DNA of 64,000 bases from Streptomyces atroolivaceus (GCF_000717025.1 NZ_JNXG01000018.1:310001-374000); one strand, 5' to 3'. Counted from the stretch's first letter, positions 8,574 through 17,490 are shown. Numbers and translations: made by a program. The notes: generated by a model from the sequence alone, not told the origin.

Positions 8574-9644
8574 TTGGCCGGAGCCGGCGCGGCGCCGAAT
8601 GATGGTCATGCAGTCAGGCCCCGAGAACTCGAGGAGACACACGCTTCCCTGCCCGCCGCCCGGCCTTCCACGACCGTCCCCGGGGCCGTCCACCGGCTGG
8701 TGGACGGCCCCGGCGGCCGGATCCACCTGCTGGAACAGGGGACCGGCCCCCTCGTCCTCATGGTCCACGGCTTCCCCGTGACCTCGTACTCCTGGCGCCA
8801 TCAGCTCTCCGCCGTCGCCGCGGCGGGTTTCCGTGCGGTGGCCGTCGACGTACGGGGCTACGGCCGTTCGTCGGCATCCGGCCCGGTGGAGGCCTACCGG
8901 ATGACGGCCCTTGTGGCCGACGACGTCGGCGTCGTGCACGCACTCGGCGAGGAGACCGCGACGGTCATCGGCCACGACTGGGGCTCACCCATCGCCGCTG
9001 ACAGCGCTCTGCTGCGGCCCGACGTCTTCACGGCCGTGGCCATGCTGAGCGTCCCCTACTCTCCGTGGAACGCGATGCGGCCCACCGACGGCTTCGCCCG
9101 TCTCGGGGGGAGCGAGGAATTCTACGTCAGCTACTTCCAGCAGCCCGGCCGCGCCGAGAAGGAGATCGAGCCCGATGTACGGGGCTGGCCGGCCGGGTTC
9201 TACACCTCTCTCTCCGCCGACACCATGCCGCCTCCGGGCTCGGACAGTCCCTTCTTCGTGCCCGCCGGAGCGGCCATGCGCGACCGCTTCACCGGCGGTG
9301 CCCTGCCGTCCTGGCTCACCGAGCAGGATCTGGACGTGTACAGCGCGGAGTTCGAGAGGACCGGACTGACGGGCGCGCTCAACCGCTACCGGAACGTCGA
9401 CCGTGACTGGGAGGACCTGGCTGCCTGGGACGGAGCCCGCCTGACCCGGCCCGCCCTTTTCATCGGTGGCGCCCTCGACTCCTCGACGACCTGGATGGCC
9501 GATGCCATCGCCCCCTACCCCACGACGCTTCCGGGACTGGTCTCCTCGCACATCCTGGACGGGTGCGGACACTGGATCCAGCAGGAACGCCCCGCAGAGG
9601 TCAACGCACTGCTGACGAAGTGGCTGCACACCGTGCACTCGTGA
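8574..9644 (+). CDS. Alpha/beta hydrolase, epoxide-hydrolase-like
   Basis: Up to 356 aa. The fold shows the oxyanion HGFP motif (VLMVHGFPVTSYSWRHQL), the sm-x-nu motif GHDWGS with Asp rather than Ser as nucleophile, and the catalytic His in DGCGHWIQQERP near the C-terminus. Asp nucleophile plus HGFP points to the epoxide hydrolase / haloalkane dehalogenase branch, and YGRS-type residues favour epoxide hydrolase. The start is uncertain. TTG 8574 gives the full frame, but GAGGAG at 8630-8635 suggests a start nearer 8650, although no standard start codon lies there. Soluble; substrate unknown. Confidence 0.8.
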   Translation: MAGAGAAPNDGHAVRPRELEETHASLPAARPSTTVPGAVHRLVDGPGGRIHLLEQGTGPLVLMVHGFPVTSYSWRHQLSAVAAAGFRAVAVDVRGYGRSSASGPVEAYRMTALVADDVGVVHALGEETATVIGHDWGSPIAADSALLRPDVFTAVAMLSVPYSPWNAMRPTDGFARLGGSEEFYVSYFQQPGRAEKEIEPDVRGWPAGFYTSLSADTMPPPGSDSPFFVPAGAAMRDRFTGGALPSWLTEQDLDVYSAEFERTGLTGALNRYRNVDRDWEDLAAWDGARLTRPALFIGGALDSSTTWMADAIAPYPTTLPGLVSSHILDGCGHWIQQERPAEVNALLTKWLHTVHS

Positions 9645-9696
9645 CGGCCGCGTGTCGAAGCCGGGGCCCCGTCCGCGGACCGGCCATGGTGGTCGT

Positions 9697-10209
9697 ATGA
9701 ACAGTGCAGGCATTCTCGCCGATGCGTTCGAGCGCATCCACGAAGCGGTGCACGCCGCAGTCGAAGGACTTCCGCCCCAGGACCTCAACGCCAGGCTCGA
9801 CGGCGAGGCCAACTCCATCGCCTGGCTCGTGTGGCACCTCACACGCGTCCAGGACGACCACGTCGCCGACGCGGCGGGGACCGAGCAGGTCTGGTTCGCG
9901 AAGGACTGGGTGTCCCGATTCGAGCTGCCCCTGGAGAAGGGGTCGACCGGCTACGGTCACAGCAGCGCGCAGGTGGGTTCTGTGACGGTGGAGTCGGGCG
10001 ACCTCCTTCTCGGCTACTTCGACGCCGTGAACGAACAGACCCTGGGCTTCGTCCGGGGGCTCGACGGGCGGGCCCTGGACCGCGTCGTGGACGAGGCCTG
10101 GTCGCCGCCGGTGACCCTCGGAGTGCGGCTGATCAGCGTCATCGCCGACGACCTGCAGCACGCCGGGCAGGCCGCGTTCGTGCGGGGGGCGCTGGAGCGC
10201 CGTCAGTAG
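9697..10209 (+). CDS. DinB-family (DUF664) protein
   Basis: 170 aa four-helix-bundle protein of the DinB / mycothiol-dependent group. Metal-ligand histidines sit in WLVWHLTRVQDDHVAD and in ISVIADDLQHAGQAAFVRG, as expected for this fold. In actinobacteria the family includes mycothiol-dependent isomerases and detoxifying transferases; the actual reaction cannot be told. ATG 9697. It runs convergently into the AraC gene, overlapping its 3' end by 7 bp. Confidence 0.85.
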   Translation: MNSAGILADAFERIHEAVHAAVEGLPPQDLNARLDGEANSIAWLVWHLTRVQDDHVADAAGTEQVWFAKDWVSRFELPLEKGSTGYGHSSAQVGSVTVESGDLLLGYFDAVNEQTLGFVRGLDGRALDRVVDEAWSPPVTLGVRLISVIADDLQHAGQAAFVRGALERRQ

Positions 10210-11006
10210 ACCGCGGATCCGGTGCGCGCATAGTGTCCCGGACTCGTGCCGACCACACGTTTGAAGTGCCGGGAGAAGTGCGACTGGTCGTAGAACCCGA
10301 CCGAGGCCGCGACCTCCGGCGCACGCATCCCGCCGAGCAGCAGGCGCCGGGCCAGATCGACGCGACGTCCCGTCAGGTACTGGTGAGGGGCCATGCCGAA
10401 CTCCTGGCTGAAGGCCCGCACCAGGTGCGTGTGATGGGTGTGCAGCCGCTCCGCCGCGTCGCGCAGCGCCAGCCCTTCGACGAAGCGCTCGTCGAGCAGA
10501 TCCCGCAACGCGTACGCGACCCGGCGGTCGGGCACCTGCGGGGCGACGGGCTCGTCGCGCAGATGCCGGGCGAGACGCTCGGAGACGATCGCGAGGCGGC
10601 TCTGTGCCTCGAACTCGTCCCCGGGGCGTTCGAGCGTCCGGTGGAGCTGGTGGACACGGTGGCGCAGCCGCGGATCCCGCAGCACGGGCCGGTCGACCGC
10701 CCGCCCGACGAGGTCCGCGTCGATCTGCGTGTTGCTCAGATACAGCACACGCTTGCGGAAACCCCCGGGTGTGGCCGCACCGCCGTTGTGGGGGACGTGC
10801 GGAGGCAGCAGCGTCACCACCGAGCTGGGCGCCCCGTGCTCGTGGCGGTCCAGGTCGTAGCGGACCATCCCCTCGTCGACGATGAGCAGCGTCCACGCGT
10901 CGTGCGTGTGCATGGGATACGCGTGGTCGGCGAAGTGTGCGTGGAAGACCTCGTCGATCCCCTCGACGCGCGGACGCCACGCGCTGATGTCCGGACGTGC
11001 ACCCAT
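10203..11006 (-). CDS. AraC-family transcriptional regulator
   Basis: 267 aa. N-terminal cupin-type sensor domain (AraC_binding), with FHAHFADHAYPMHTHDAWTLLIVDEG and the second block LLPPHVPHNGG. The C-terminal double HTH (about 165-262) contains the signature ASVGFYDQSHFSRHFKRVVGTSPGHY. The ligand is unknown. The divergent DUF2000 gene starts 88 bp away, so the shared promoter region may be its target. This AraC subfamily often sits next to small transporter or DUF2000-like genes. Confidence 0.9.
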   Translation of the reverse strand: MGARPDISAWRPRVEGIDEVFHAHFADHAYPMHTHDAWTLLIVDEGMVRYDLDRHEHGAPSSVVTLLPPHVPHNGGAATPGGFRKRVLYLSNTQIDADLVGRAVDRPVLRDPRLRHRVHQLHRTLERPGDEFEAQSRLAIVSERLARHLRDEPVAPQVPDRRVAYALRDLLDERFVEGLALRDAAERLHTHHTHLVRAFSQEFGMAPHQYLTGRRVDLARRLLLGGMRAPEVAASVGFYDQSHFSRHFKRVVGTSPGHYARTGSAVY

Positions 11007-11094
11007 GGACGGAAGCGTACAAGAGCCTTACCGGTGACCTCGGCGTGCAAACTTCGTACAAGACGGCCGGCGGCGGGCTCGGCAGACTTGCGGC

Positions 11095-11526
11095 ATGAAC
11101 GACGACAACGCCCCCGTACGCTTCGACACCAAGATCGCCGTACTGCTCCGCGACGACCTCGAGACCTGGCAGCGCCTCAATGTCACCGCGTTCCTGGTGA
11201 GCGGCCTGGGCACGCAGGTGCCCGAGGTGATCGGTGAACCGTACGCCGACGCCGACGACACCCCGTACCTGCCCATGTTCCGGCAGCCCGTCCTGGTGTT
11301 CGCCGGGTCCAAGGAGCTCCTGACAACCGCGCACACGAGGGCGGTGGGCCGGGGCGTGACCCTGGCAGTGTTCACCTCCGACCTCTTCGCGACCGGCCAC
11401 GACAAGGCCAACAGGGCTGCCGTCCGGGCGGTACGGAGGGACGGGATGGACCTGGTCGGCCTGGCCGTGTACGGGCCGCGCAACGCCGTCGACAAGATCC
11501 TCAAGGGCGCGTCGATGCACTCCTGA
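11095..11526 (+). CDS. DUF2000-family protein
   Basis: 143 aa. Shows the DUF2000 pattern: KIAVLLRDDLETWQRLNVTAFLVSGL at the start, PVLVFAGSKELLTTAHTRAVGRGVTLAVFTSDLFATGHD in the middle and VGLAVYGPRNAVDKILKG at the end. The fold resembles peptidyl-tRNA hydrolase 2, but no activity is established. Divergent from and probably regulated by the AraC gene at 10203. Confidence 0.85.
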   Translation: MNDDNAPVRFDTKIAVLLRDDLETWQRLNVTAFLVSGLGTQVPEVIGEPYADADDTPYLPMFRQPVLVFAGSKELLTTAHTRAVGRGVTLAVFTSDLFATGHDKANRAAVRAVRRDGMDLVGLAVYGPRNAVDKILKGASMHS

Positions 11527-11601
11527 ACGACGCCTCGGCGTCACCGGACGGATACTCGCGGGCACACCCGTGCGGGTGATGGTCCCCGGTGCCATACTCA
11601 A

Positions 11602-11626
11602 GACAAGTCCGCTTGACAGGCTTGTC
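11602..11626. promoter_or_regulatory. Inverted repeat and possible -35 before the 95-aa gene
   Basis: GACAAG and CTTGTC flank a TTGACA hexamer, giving a 25-bp symmetric element 24 bp upstream of the ATG at 11650. It could be an operator overlapping the -35. No clear -10 is seen. Confidence 0.35.
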
Positions 11627-11649
11627 ATTGTCCCGAAAGGCGACGCGTC

Positions 11650-11937
11650 ATGAACTGGGCATCGTGGACCACCCTCGGTGTCTTCGCGGGAACCGGCGGA
11701 GTGCGCACCGAAGAGGTAGGTGTCGTGAGCGGTGATCTGACCGTGCACACGACTTGGACCGAAGAGCAGGCCGAGGTCGCCGTCCAGTACAGCGGCGCCT
11801 CGGACTGGTTCACACTGGCCGGCAGTCCGGTGCCGTGCCCCTCAGAGGAAGAAAGCAGATCTCTCCATCAGAGCGTCGTCGAGGCGGTACGCGCCGGCGG
11901 CGGAGCCACGGTTCCGGCTCCGCACACGGTGGCGTAG
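11650..11937 (+). CDS. Conserved hypothetical protein, 95 aa
   Basis: ATG 11650 follows GAAAGG with 9-bp spacing. The predicted soluble protein begins MNWASWTTLGVFAGTGGVRTEE and has a beta-rich central part (VVSGDLTVHTTWTEEQAEVAVQYSGASDWFTL) and a helical C-terminus. No signal peptide or membrane segment. Family not recognised. It ends 25 bp before the convergent phosphatase gene. Confidence 0.6.
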   Translation: MNWASWTTLGVFAGTGGVRTEEVGVVSGDLTVHTTWTEEQAEVAVQYSGASDWFTLAGSPVPCPSEEESRSLHQSVVEAVRAGGGATVPAPHTVA

Positions 11938-11962
11938 CCCGCCAGGGCCGCGCGGCGGGCGT

Positions 11963-12397
11963 TCAGTCCGCCGCGAAGCGCACCACATAACGACGCTGCC
12001 AGGGCGTCTCCACGGCCTTGGAGTGATAGTTCCGGCGGACGTAGGCGACAGCTTCCTCCGCCGGGACGCCGTCCAGTACGGCCAGGCACGCCAGAGCCGT
12101 GCCGGTACGTCCCCGGCCCCCTCCGCACGCGACCTCGACCCGCTCCTCCGGAGCGCGGCTCCACGCCTCCTTCAGCACGGAGCGCGCGGCTTCCCTGTCT
12201 GCGGGCAGACGGAAGTCGGGCCAGCGGAGCCACCGGGAGTCCCAGGCCACCGGAGGTGGAGGGCCGCCCAGCAGATGGACCGCGAAGGTGGGCTCAGGCC
12301 CCTCGGGAAGAGGACGCCTCAGACCGCGTCCACGGATCAACCGCCCCGAGGGCAGGCGCATCACGCCCTCACTTCCTGGATCCCAGGTCTCCGTCAC
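11963..12397 (-). CDS. Cys-based (dual-specificity-like) protein phosphatase, last gene of the fru operon
   Basis: 144 aa, GTG start 2 bp after the HPr stop codon, so translation is coupled. The active-site loop is VACGGGRGRTG, a C-x5-R motif with Cys91 and Arg97, although the usual His before Cys is Ala. A possible general acid is Asp61 in RWPDFRLP, which resembles a WPD loop. Substrates are unknown. Operon position behind ptsH suggests a target linked to the PTS, perhaps a Ser- or Tyr-phosphoprotein; that is inference. Confidence 0.75.
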   Translation of the reverse strand: MTETWDPGSEGVMRLPSGRLIRGRGLRRPLPEGPEPTFAVHLLGGPPPPVAWDSRWLRWPDFRLPADREAARSVLKEAWSRAPEERVEVACGGGRGRTGTALACLAVLDGVPAEEAVAYVRRNYHSKAVETPWQRRYVVRFAAD

Positions 12398-12399
12398 AC

Positions 12400-12672
12400 T
12401 CAGGCCTTCCCGTCGAGGTCCTCGGACAGCAGGCTGGCCAGTTCCTCCACCGCGTCCGGCGCGCTTTCGCCCACGGCTGACAGCACCAGCAGGTCGCCGT
12501 GCTGAGCTGCCAGGGCGAGGACCGACAGCATGCTCCGGGCGTCGACCGGATCGCTGCCCTCACGTGCGACGGTGACGGCGACCGGCTGACGCATGGCCGC
12601 CTGGACGAAGAGGGAGGCGGGGCGGGCGTGCAGACCGCTGCGGGAGCCTACGGAGACGGTGCGCTGGTACAC
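12400..12672 (-). CDS. ptsH: HPr phosphocarrier protein of the PTS
   Basis: 90 aa. GTG 12672 has GGAG 8-9 bp upstream, and the longer open frame upstream is not HPr-like. The N-terminus YQRTVSVGSRSGLHARPASLF carries His15, the residue phosphorylated by enzyme I, and SMLSVLALAAQHGD covers the Ser46 region. HPr passes phosphate to the EIIA domain of the FruA protein encoded just upstream. No enzyme I gene is in the window. Some Streptomyces keep ptsH elsewhere, so a fru-dedicated HPr is notable. Confidence 0.92.
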   Translation of the reverse strand: MYQRTVSVGSRSGLHARPASLFVQAAMRQPVAVTVAREGSDPVDARSMLSVLALAAQHGDLLVLSAVGESAPDAVEELASLLSEDLDGKA

Positions 12673-12730
12673 GGGTTCACTCCAGGTGAAGAGGGGATCA
12701 GGGGGATCAGGGGTCCGGGATCCGCGGGTG

Positions 12731-14722
12731 TCAGGCAGCCACCGGGACTTCGGCCTCGTCATCGGCCGGCGCGGCCTTGTCCGGCTTGCCCCGCATGCCC
12801 TTGAGGGCGACGACCAGAGCGGTGGAGACCACGGTGCCGGTGGCGATCGCCAGCAGGTAGAGGAACGGCTCGCCGATGAGCGGGACGACGAACACACCAC
12901 CGTGCGGGGCGCGGAGCGTACAGCCGAACGCCATGGACAGCGCTCCCGTGACCGCGCCGCCGGCCATCACGGACGGGATCACCCGCAGGGGATCCGCCGC
13001 AGCGAAGGGGATCGCGCCCTCGGTGATGAACGAGGCGCCCAGCACCCACGCAGCCCTGCCGTTCTCCCGCTCGGTACGGGTGAACAGCCTGCGGCGTACG
13101 GTCGTGGCGAGTGCCATCGCCAGAGGAGGAACCATTCCGGCCGCCATCACCGCGGCCATGACCTTGAGACTCCCGGGCGTCGGGTCGGCCAGGCCGCCGA
13201 CCGCGAAAGCGTACGCGACCTTGTTCAGCGGGCCACCCATGTCGAAGCACATCATCAGGCCGAGGACGACGCCGAGGATCACCGCGTTGGAGCCCGACAG
13301 CCCGTTCAGCCAGTCCGTGAGGGCGTTCTGGAGGGAGGCGATCGGCTTGCCGACCACGATGAACATCAGGAAGCCGACGGCGATCGACGCGAGCAGGGGT
13401 ATCACCAGGACGGGCATGATGCCGCGCAGCGTGGGATGGACCTTCAACCGCTGGATCGCCATCACCGCCGCTCCGGCCAGCAGACCCGCGACCAGGCCGC
13501 CGAGGAACCCCGCGTCGATGGTGAGTGCGATGGCGCCGCCCACGAATCCGGGTACGAGCGCCGGCCGGTCCGCCATCCCGTAGGCGATGTACCCCGCCAG
13601 CACGGGAACCAGGAAGCCGAAAGCGGCGGAGCCGATCTGGTTGAGCAGGGCGGCCCAGCTGGCCGCCTCGCCCCAGACGAAGTGGTCGGCCACCGACTTC
13701 GCGCTCGCGATCTCGTAGCCGCCGATGGCGAACGACAGGGCGATGAGGAGTCCGCCGGCCGCCACGAACGGCACCATGTAGCTGACACCGGACATCAGAT
13801 AGGTCCGGAGCCGGACACCGAAGTGCCCGGAGGCCCCCGCTGAACCGCGCGTACGGGGATCTGGTTCCCGGCGCTCGTCGGAGACCCTGCTGATCTCTCC
13901 CCGCTCGGCCTTGCGCCGGGCCTCGGCGATGAGTTCGGCGGGCCGGTTGATCCCGGCCTTCACGCCGGTGTCGACCACCGGCTTGCCGCCGAACCGGCCC
14001 TTCTCCCGCACATCGACGTCGTGGGCCCAGATGACCGCGTCCGCGGCGGCGATCACTGAGGGATCCAGTCGTTCGAACCCGGCCGAGCCCTGTGTCTCGA
14101 CGTTCAGCACGACTCCCTCGGCGCGTGCGGCCGCCTCCAGCGACTCGGCGGCCATGTAGGTGTGCGCGATACCGGTCGGACAGGACGTGACGGCGACGAT
14201 GCGGAACGGCTGCACCTTCTCGCTCTCCGTGTCCGCGGGAGCCACCTCAGCCTCCTCCGGGTCCGGAGCCGCCGCGGGAGCCTCCTCGCCGCGGATCCGG
14301 GCCGCCGCCGCGGCGGGGTCGCCCTCCGCCCGCAGCGCGCCGGTGAACCCGGGGTCCATGAGCCGCCGCGCCAGGCTCGACAGAATCGTGAGGTGGTCGT
14401 CGTCCGCGCCCGCGGGCGCGGCTATCAGGAACACGAGGTCCGCGGGCCCGTCCGCAGCACCGAAGTCGATGCCCCGCGCGCTGCGGCCGAAGGCCAGCGT
14501 CGGCGCGGCGACATGCTCGCTCCGGCAGTGCGGAATTCCGATGCCGCCGTCCAGGCCGGTCGGCATCTGCGCCTCGCGGGCCGCCACATCGGCGAGAAAG
14601 CCGTCGAGGTCGGTGACGCGGCCCGCCGCCACCATCCGTCCGGCCAGTGAACGGGCGGCCGCGCTCTTCGTCTCGGCGGACAGATCGAGATCGACCAGTT
14701 CCGCGGTGATCAGCTCACTCAT
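12731..14722 (-). CDS. fruA: Fructose PTS enzyme IIABC
   Basis: 663 aa membrane permease that imports fructose as fructose-1-phosphate. Domains in order: EIIA (1-145) with phospho-His65 in GIGIPHCRSEH; EIIB (about 173-275) with phospho-Cys181 in VTSCPTGIAHTYMAAE; EIIC (about 315-650) with about ten membrane helices, including FDMGGPLNKVAYAFAVGG and FITEGAIPFAAADPLRV. Length and A-B-C order are those of actinobacterial FruA. It lies 82 bp after fruK in the same direction, followed by ptsH and the phosphatase. Confidence 0.96.
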   Translation of the reverse strand: MSELITAELVDLDLSAETKSAAARSLAGRMVAAGRVTDLDGFLADVAAREAQMPTGLDGGIGIPHCRSEHVAAPTLAFGRSARGIDFGAADGPADLVFLIAAPAGADDDHLTILSSLARRLMDPGFTGALRAEGDPAAAAARIRGEEAPAAAPDPEEAEVAPADTESEKVQPFRIVAVTSCPTGIAHTYMAAESLEAAARAEGVVLNVETQGSAGFERLDPSVIAAADAVIWAHDVDVREKGRFGGKPVVDTGVKAGINRPAELIAEARRKAERGEISRVSDERREPDPRTRGSAGASGHFGVRLRTYLMSGVSYMVPFVAAGGLLIALSFAIGGYEIASAKSVADHFVWGEAASWAALLNQIGSAAFGFLVPVLAGYIAYGMADRPALVPGFVGGAIALTIDAGFLGGLVAGLLAGAAVMAIQRLKVHPTLRGIMPVLVIPLLASIAVGFLMFIVVGKPIASLQNALTDWLNGLSGSNAVILGVVLGLMMCFDMGGPLNKVAYAFAVGGLADPTPGSLKVMAAVMAAGMVPPLAMALATTVRRRLFTRTERENGRAAWVLGASFITEGAIPFAAADPLRVIPSVMAGGAVTGALSMAFGCTLRAPHGGVFVVPLIGEPFLYLLAIATGTVVSTALVVALKGMRGKPDKAAPADDEAEVPVAA

Positions 14723-14804
14723 CGCGGGGCTCCTTGCTCGCGTACCGCCCGGAGGACGGCGCGGGGGGACGGGGGCGTCGTAGGGCTGGACGGGAATGCG
14801 GCGG

Positions 14805-15752
14805 TCATGGGGCCTGCTCCGTCAGAGTCAGGTCCACGGGGATGTCCTCGGTGGTGACCACCGAGGACGGATCGAGGTCGGAGGGTGTCGGCATGGCGCT
14901 GCCGGGCAGCTGCACGGCAGCGGCTCCGTGCGCCACAGCGGCCGACAACGCGGCCCGGCCCGTGCCCCCGGCGGACAGGAACCCCGCGAGCGAGGCGTCT
15001 CCGGCGCCGACGTCGCTCCGCACGGTGTCCACCCGCGCAGCGGCGAAGTGGGCTCCGGACTGTTCCACGAGCAACTGTCCGACGGCACCGAGGCTGGCGA
15101 GCACGGACCGCGCCCCGAGCTCGCAGAGCTCGTGTGCCGCCTTGAGCGCGTCGCCGACCGTCGCGAGCGGACGGCCCACGGCTTCGGCGAGCTCCTGGAC
15201 GTTCGGCTTGATCACGTCCGGCCGCTCACGCAGCGCGGCGACGAGCGCGGCGCCCGAGGTGTCGAGAGCGATCCGGACGCCGGCACGGTGACTGCGGGCG
15301 ACCAGTTCGGCGTACCACCGCGGTGGCAGTCCGCGCGGCAGGCTCCCGCAGCAGGCGATCCAGTCCGCGCCCGCCGAACGGGCCCGGACGGTGTCCAGCA
15401 GGCGTTCCGCCTCGGCGGGGGTGATCTCGGGCCCCGCCGCGTTGACCTTGGTGAGCGTGCCGTCGGGTTCGACGAGAGTGATGTTGACACGGGTGCTGCC
15501 GGCGATCTGTACCCCGGCGGCCTCGATGCCGTGTTCTCCGAGCAGCCGGGCCAGCAGTGCGCCCTCGGGCCCGCCCAACGGTGCGACGGCCACGGTGCGG
15601 TGCCCGGCGGCGGCGACCGCACGGGAGACGTTGACGCCCTTGCCGCCGGGATCGACACGGTCGGTGGTGGCCCGCAGAACGGCGCCACGGGTGAGCCCCG
15701 GAAGTTCGTACGTGCGGTCCAGGCTCGGGTTGGGAGTGACGGTCAGGATCAT
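14805..15752 (-). CDS. fruK: 1-phosphofructokinase
   Basis: 315 aa PfkB-family kinase converting fructose-1-phosphate to fructose-1,6-bisphosphate. Marks: N-terminal ILTVTPNPSLDRTYEL, substrate-binding DPGGKGVNVSRA (34-45), and the ATP/anion-hole signature VGAGDASLAGF with catalytic Asp252. The start overlaps the fruR stop by 4 bp (ATGA), showing translational coupling in the order fruR-fruK-fruA-ptsH-phosphatase. Confidence 0.95.
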   Translation of the reverse strand: MILTVTPNPSLDRTYELPGLTRGAVLRATTDRVDPGGKGVNVSRAVAAAGHRTVAVAPLGGPEGALLARLLGEHGIEAAGVQIAGSTRVNITLVEPDGTLTKVNAAGPEITPAEAERLLDTVRARSAGADWIACCGSLPRGLPPRWYAELVARSHRAGVRIALDTSGAALVAALRERPDVIKPNVQELAEAVGRPLATVGDALKAAHELCELGARSVLASLGAVGQLLVEQSGAHFAAARVDTVRSDVGAGDASLAGFLSAGGTGRAALSAAVAHGAAAVQLPGSAMPTPSDLDPSSVVTTEDIPVDLTLTEQAP

Positions 15753-16510
15753 GCGCGTACCACTTCCGTGCCCTGGCTCTCGATGGCCCGGGCGTCCTCG
15801 GGGCTCAGCCCCGTATCGGTGATCAGCAGGTCGACATGGGAGAGATCACCGAAGCGCGCGAAGTGCGCCTGACCTGACTTGCCCGAGTCGGCGAGGAGAA
15901 CCACCCTGCGGGCCGCCGCGATCACGGCTCGCTTCACCGCGGCCTCGGCCAGGTCCGGGGTGGTCAGGCCGCCCTCGGGCGAGAACCCGTTCGTGGCGAT
16001 GAAGGCGACATCCGCGTTGATCTCGGCGTACGCACTCAGCGCCCAGGCGTCGACGGCCGCGCGTGTGCGGTGCCGAACCCTGCCGCCGACCAGATGCAGT
16101 GCGATTCCCGGATGATCCGAGAGGCGTGCGGCGACGGGCAGGGCATGGGTCACCACGGTGAGGCGCGACTCGATCGGGATGACGGCCGCCAGCCTGACCG
16201 TCGTCGTCCCGGCGTCGATGATGATGTTGCCCTCGGCCTGGAGTTCGCCCAGGGCCGCGGCGGCGATGCGGTCCTTCTCGTCGGCCGCCACGGTGTCGCG
16301 TTCGGCGAGATCCGGCTCGAAGCCGAGCCGCCCGGCCGGGATCGCACCGCCGTGCACCCTGCGCAGGAGCCCCGCACGGTCGAGGGCCTTGAGGTCACGA
16401 CGGACCGTCTCCGCGGTCACCTGGAACTGTTCGGCCAGGGACAGCACATCGACGCGTCCGCTCTCGCCGGCGATGCGCAGAATCTCCTGCTGCCGCTCCG
16501 GTGCGTACAT
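15749..16510 (-). CDS. fruR: DeoR-family repressor of the fructose operon
   Basis: 253 aa from ATG 16510; an in-frame ATG at 16531 would add seven residues (MKRIRNH), but relatives begin MYAPERQQEIL. N-terminal DeoR winged helix (RVDVLSLAEQFQVTAETVRRDLKALDRAGLLRRVHGGA), then the phospho-sugar-binding DeoRC domain (IIIDAGTTTVRLA, FIATNGFSPEGGLTTPD). It is first in the operon it probably represses, with fructose-1-phosphate as likely inducer. The upstream region on this strand has an AT-rich stretch (TGTTTACTTTC near 16575-16590) that may be promoter or operator. Confidence 0.92.
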   Translation of the reverse strand: MYAPERQQEILRIAGESGRVDVLSLAEQFQVTAETVRRDLKALDRAGLLRRVHGGAIPAGRLGFEPDLAERDTVAADEKDRIAAAALGELQAEGNIIIDAGTTTVRLAAVIPIESRLTVVTHALPVAARLSDHPGIALHLVGGRVRHRTRAAVDAWALSAYAEINADVAFIATNGFSPEGGLTTPDLAEAAVKRAVIAAARRVVLLADSGKSGQAHFARFGDLSHVDLLITDTGLSPEDARAIESQGTEVVRA

Positions 16511-16649
16511 GTGGTTACGTATCCGTTTCATGCCCGAGTCTGTGGTTTCATCGGCAGACTACGGTCACATCTCAGGAAAGTAAACACATTCGGGCGAGGA
16601 GTGGGCATGAGCGGACTTCGGCGCGGCAGATGCGACGGTCCGCGGCTTC

Positions 16650-16907
16650 TCAGTCGGCGCCGTGGGCGGCCGGCCGCGAGCGGCTGAGCGGCCTGGCCAG
16701 CAGCGGTGCTCCCAGAACCTGATGACCACCGCTCGCGTGCATGCGCACCTCACCGCGCTCGCTGATCTCGGCGCGCACGATTCCGGTCTCGTCCTCGTAC
16801 ACCGGGTAACCGCCCGCACCGGAACGCGCCGTGAGACGGACGATCACCACGTCGTCCTCCGCGCCGCTCGCCTGGAATATGAGCTCGTAACTCTCCGGGT
16901 AATCCAT
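16650..16907 (-). CDS. DUF6296-family small protein
   Basis: 85 aa, ATG 16907 directly after AGGAGGTGGGTC. The sequence DYPESYELIFQASGAEDDVVIVRLTARSG and the block GYPVYEDETGIVRAEISERGEVRMHA is the conserved beta-rich core of DUF6296, a Streptomyces family of unknown role. No signal or membrane segment. Stands alone upstream of fruR in the same direction, with 139 bp between. Confidence 0.8.
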   Translation of the reverse strand: MDYPESYELIFQASGAEDDVVIVRLTARSGAGGYPVYEDETGIVRAEISERGEVRMHASGGHQVLGAPLLARPLSRSRPAAHGAD

Positions 16908-17182
16908 GACCCACCTCCTGACCGGGCCGGCAGCAGCCGCTCGCCCGTCGTTTCCATTGTTTCGCACCGGAGCGCGAGACGCTTAGGGAAGACGGTCGAG
17001 TGACCTTCCGTGGTTGCGGATGCGGAATGGGTGAGGCGGGGCGACCATCATCTGCAAGGGACCGGACACGTGCTGTCAGCCTCGCACGGCCGGCCGTGAC
17101 GCCAGGCGGAATCGCCGGCGCGATCGGACTTCGTCGGCGCGGGACCCACGGGCTCCCGGCCGCCCTGTGGAGAGGAACTGCC

Positions 17183-17437
17183 GTGCTGATGGCTAATCCC
17201 GCAACGCTGCGGAATCTCGTCAAGCGCTACGAGACACTGCGAAGCACCCATGCACGGCTGGGTACTTCCGAGAGCAGCCGTCAACTCGAGGACGTCTCCT
17301 ACACCCTCTGCGTCACCACCGGAACCAGGACCGTGCCCGACGCCCTGGCCGTTGCGGCGGCGCAGTTGCGAGCCGTCCCTGCCGCAGGGTCGCTGAGTCC
17401 GGCGCCAGGGCCTGCCGAGGTGCAGCTGACCGCCTGA
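17183..17437 (+). CDS. DUF5133-family small protein
   Basis: 84 aa. GTG 17183 preceded by GAGAGGA; the N-terminus LMANPATLRNLVKRYETLRSTHA is the DUF5133 signature. The rest is a short helix pair (RQLEDVSYTLCVTTGTRTVPDALAVAAAQL) and a disordered tail. These proteins are many-copy in Streptomyces, sometimes beside regulators; function unknown. A perfect terminator hairpin follows. Confidence 0.8.
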   Translation: MLMANPATLRNLVKRYETLRSTHARLGTSESSRQLEDVSYTLCVTTGTRTVPDALAVAAAQLRAVPAAGSLSPAPGPAEVQLTA

Positions 17438-17456
17438 CGCCGTAAGGCTTTCTCAG

Positions 17457-17490
17457 GAATGGCGCCGGTTCCCTCGAACCGGCGCCATTC
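17457..17490 (+). terminator. Perfect 15-bp stem terminator
   Basis: GAATGGCGCCGGTTC and GAACCGGCGCCATTC form an unbroken stem with a CCTC loop, 19 bp after the DUF5133 stop. No U tract. Confidence 0.9.

Noticed and set aside
9601..11748. Long minus-strand open frame covering DinB and AraC
   Set aside because: Shadow frame over several better-supported genes; composition is Arg/Pro/Gly-biased and lacks motifs.
12593..13843. Long plus-strand frame over the fruA gene
   Set aside because: Shadow of fruA; the minus strand has complete EIIA, EIIB and EIIC motifs.
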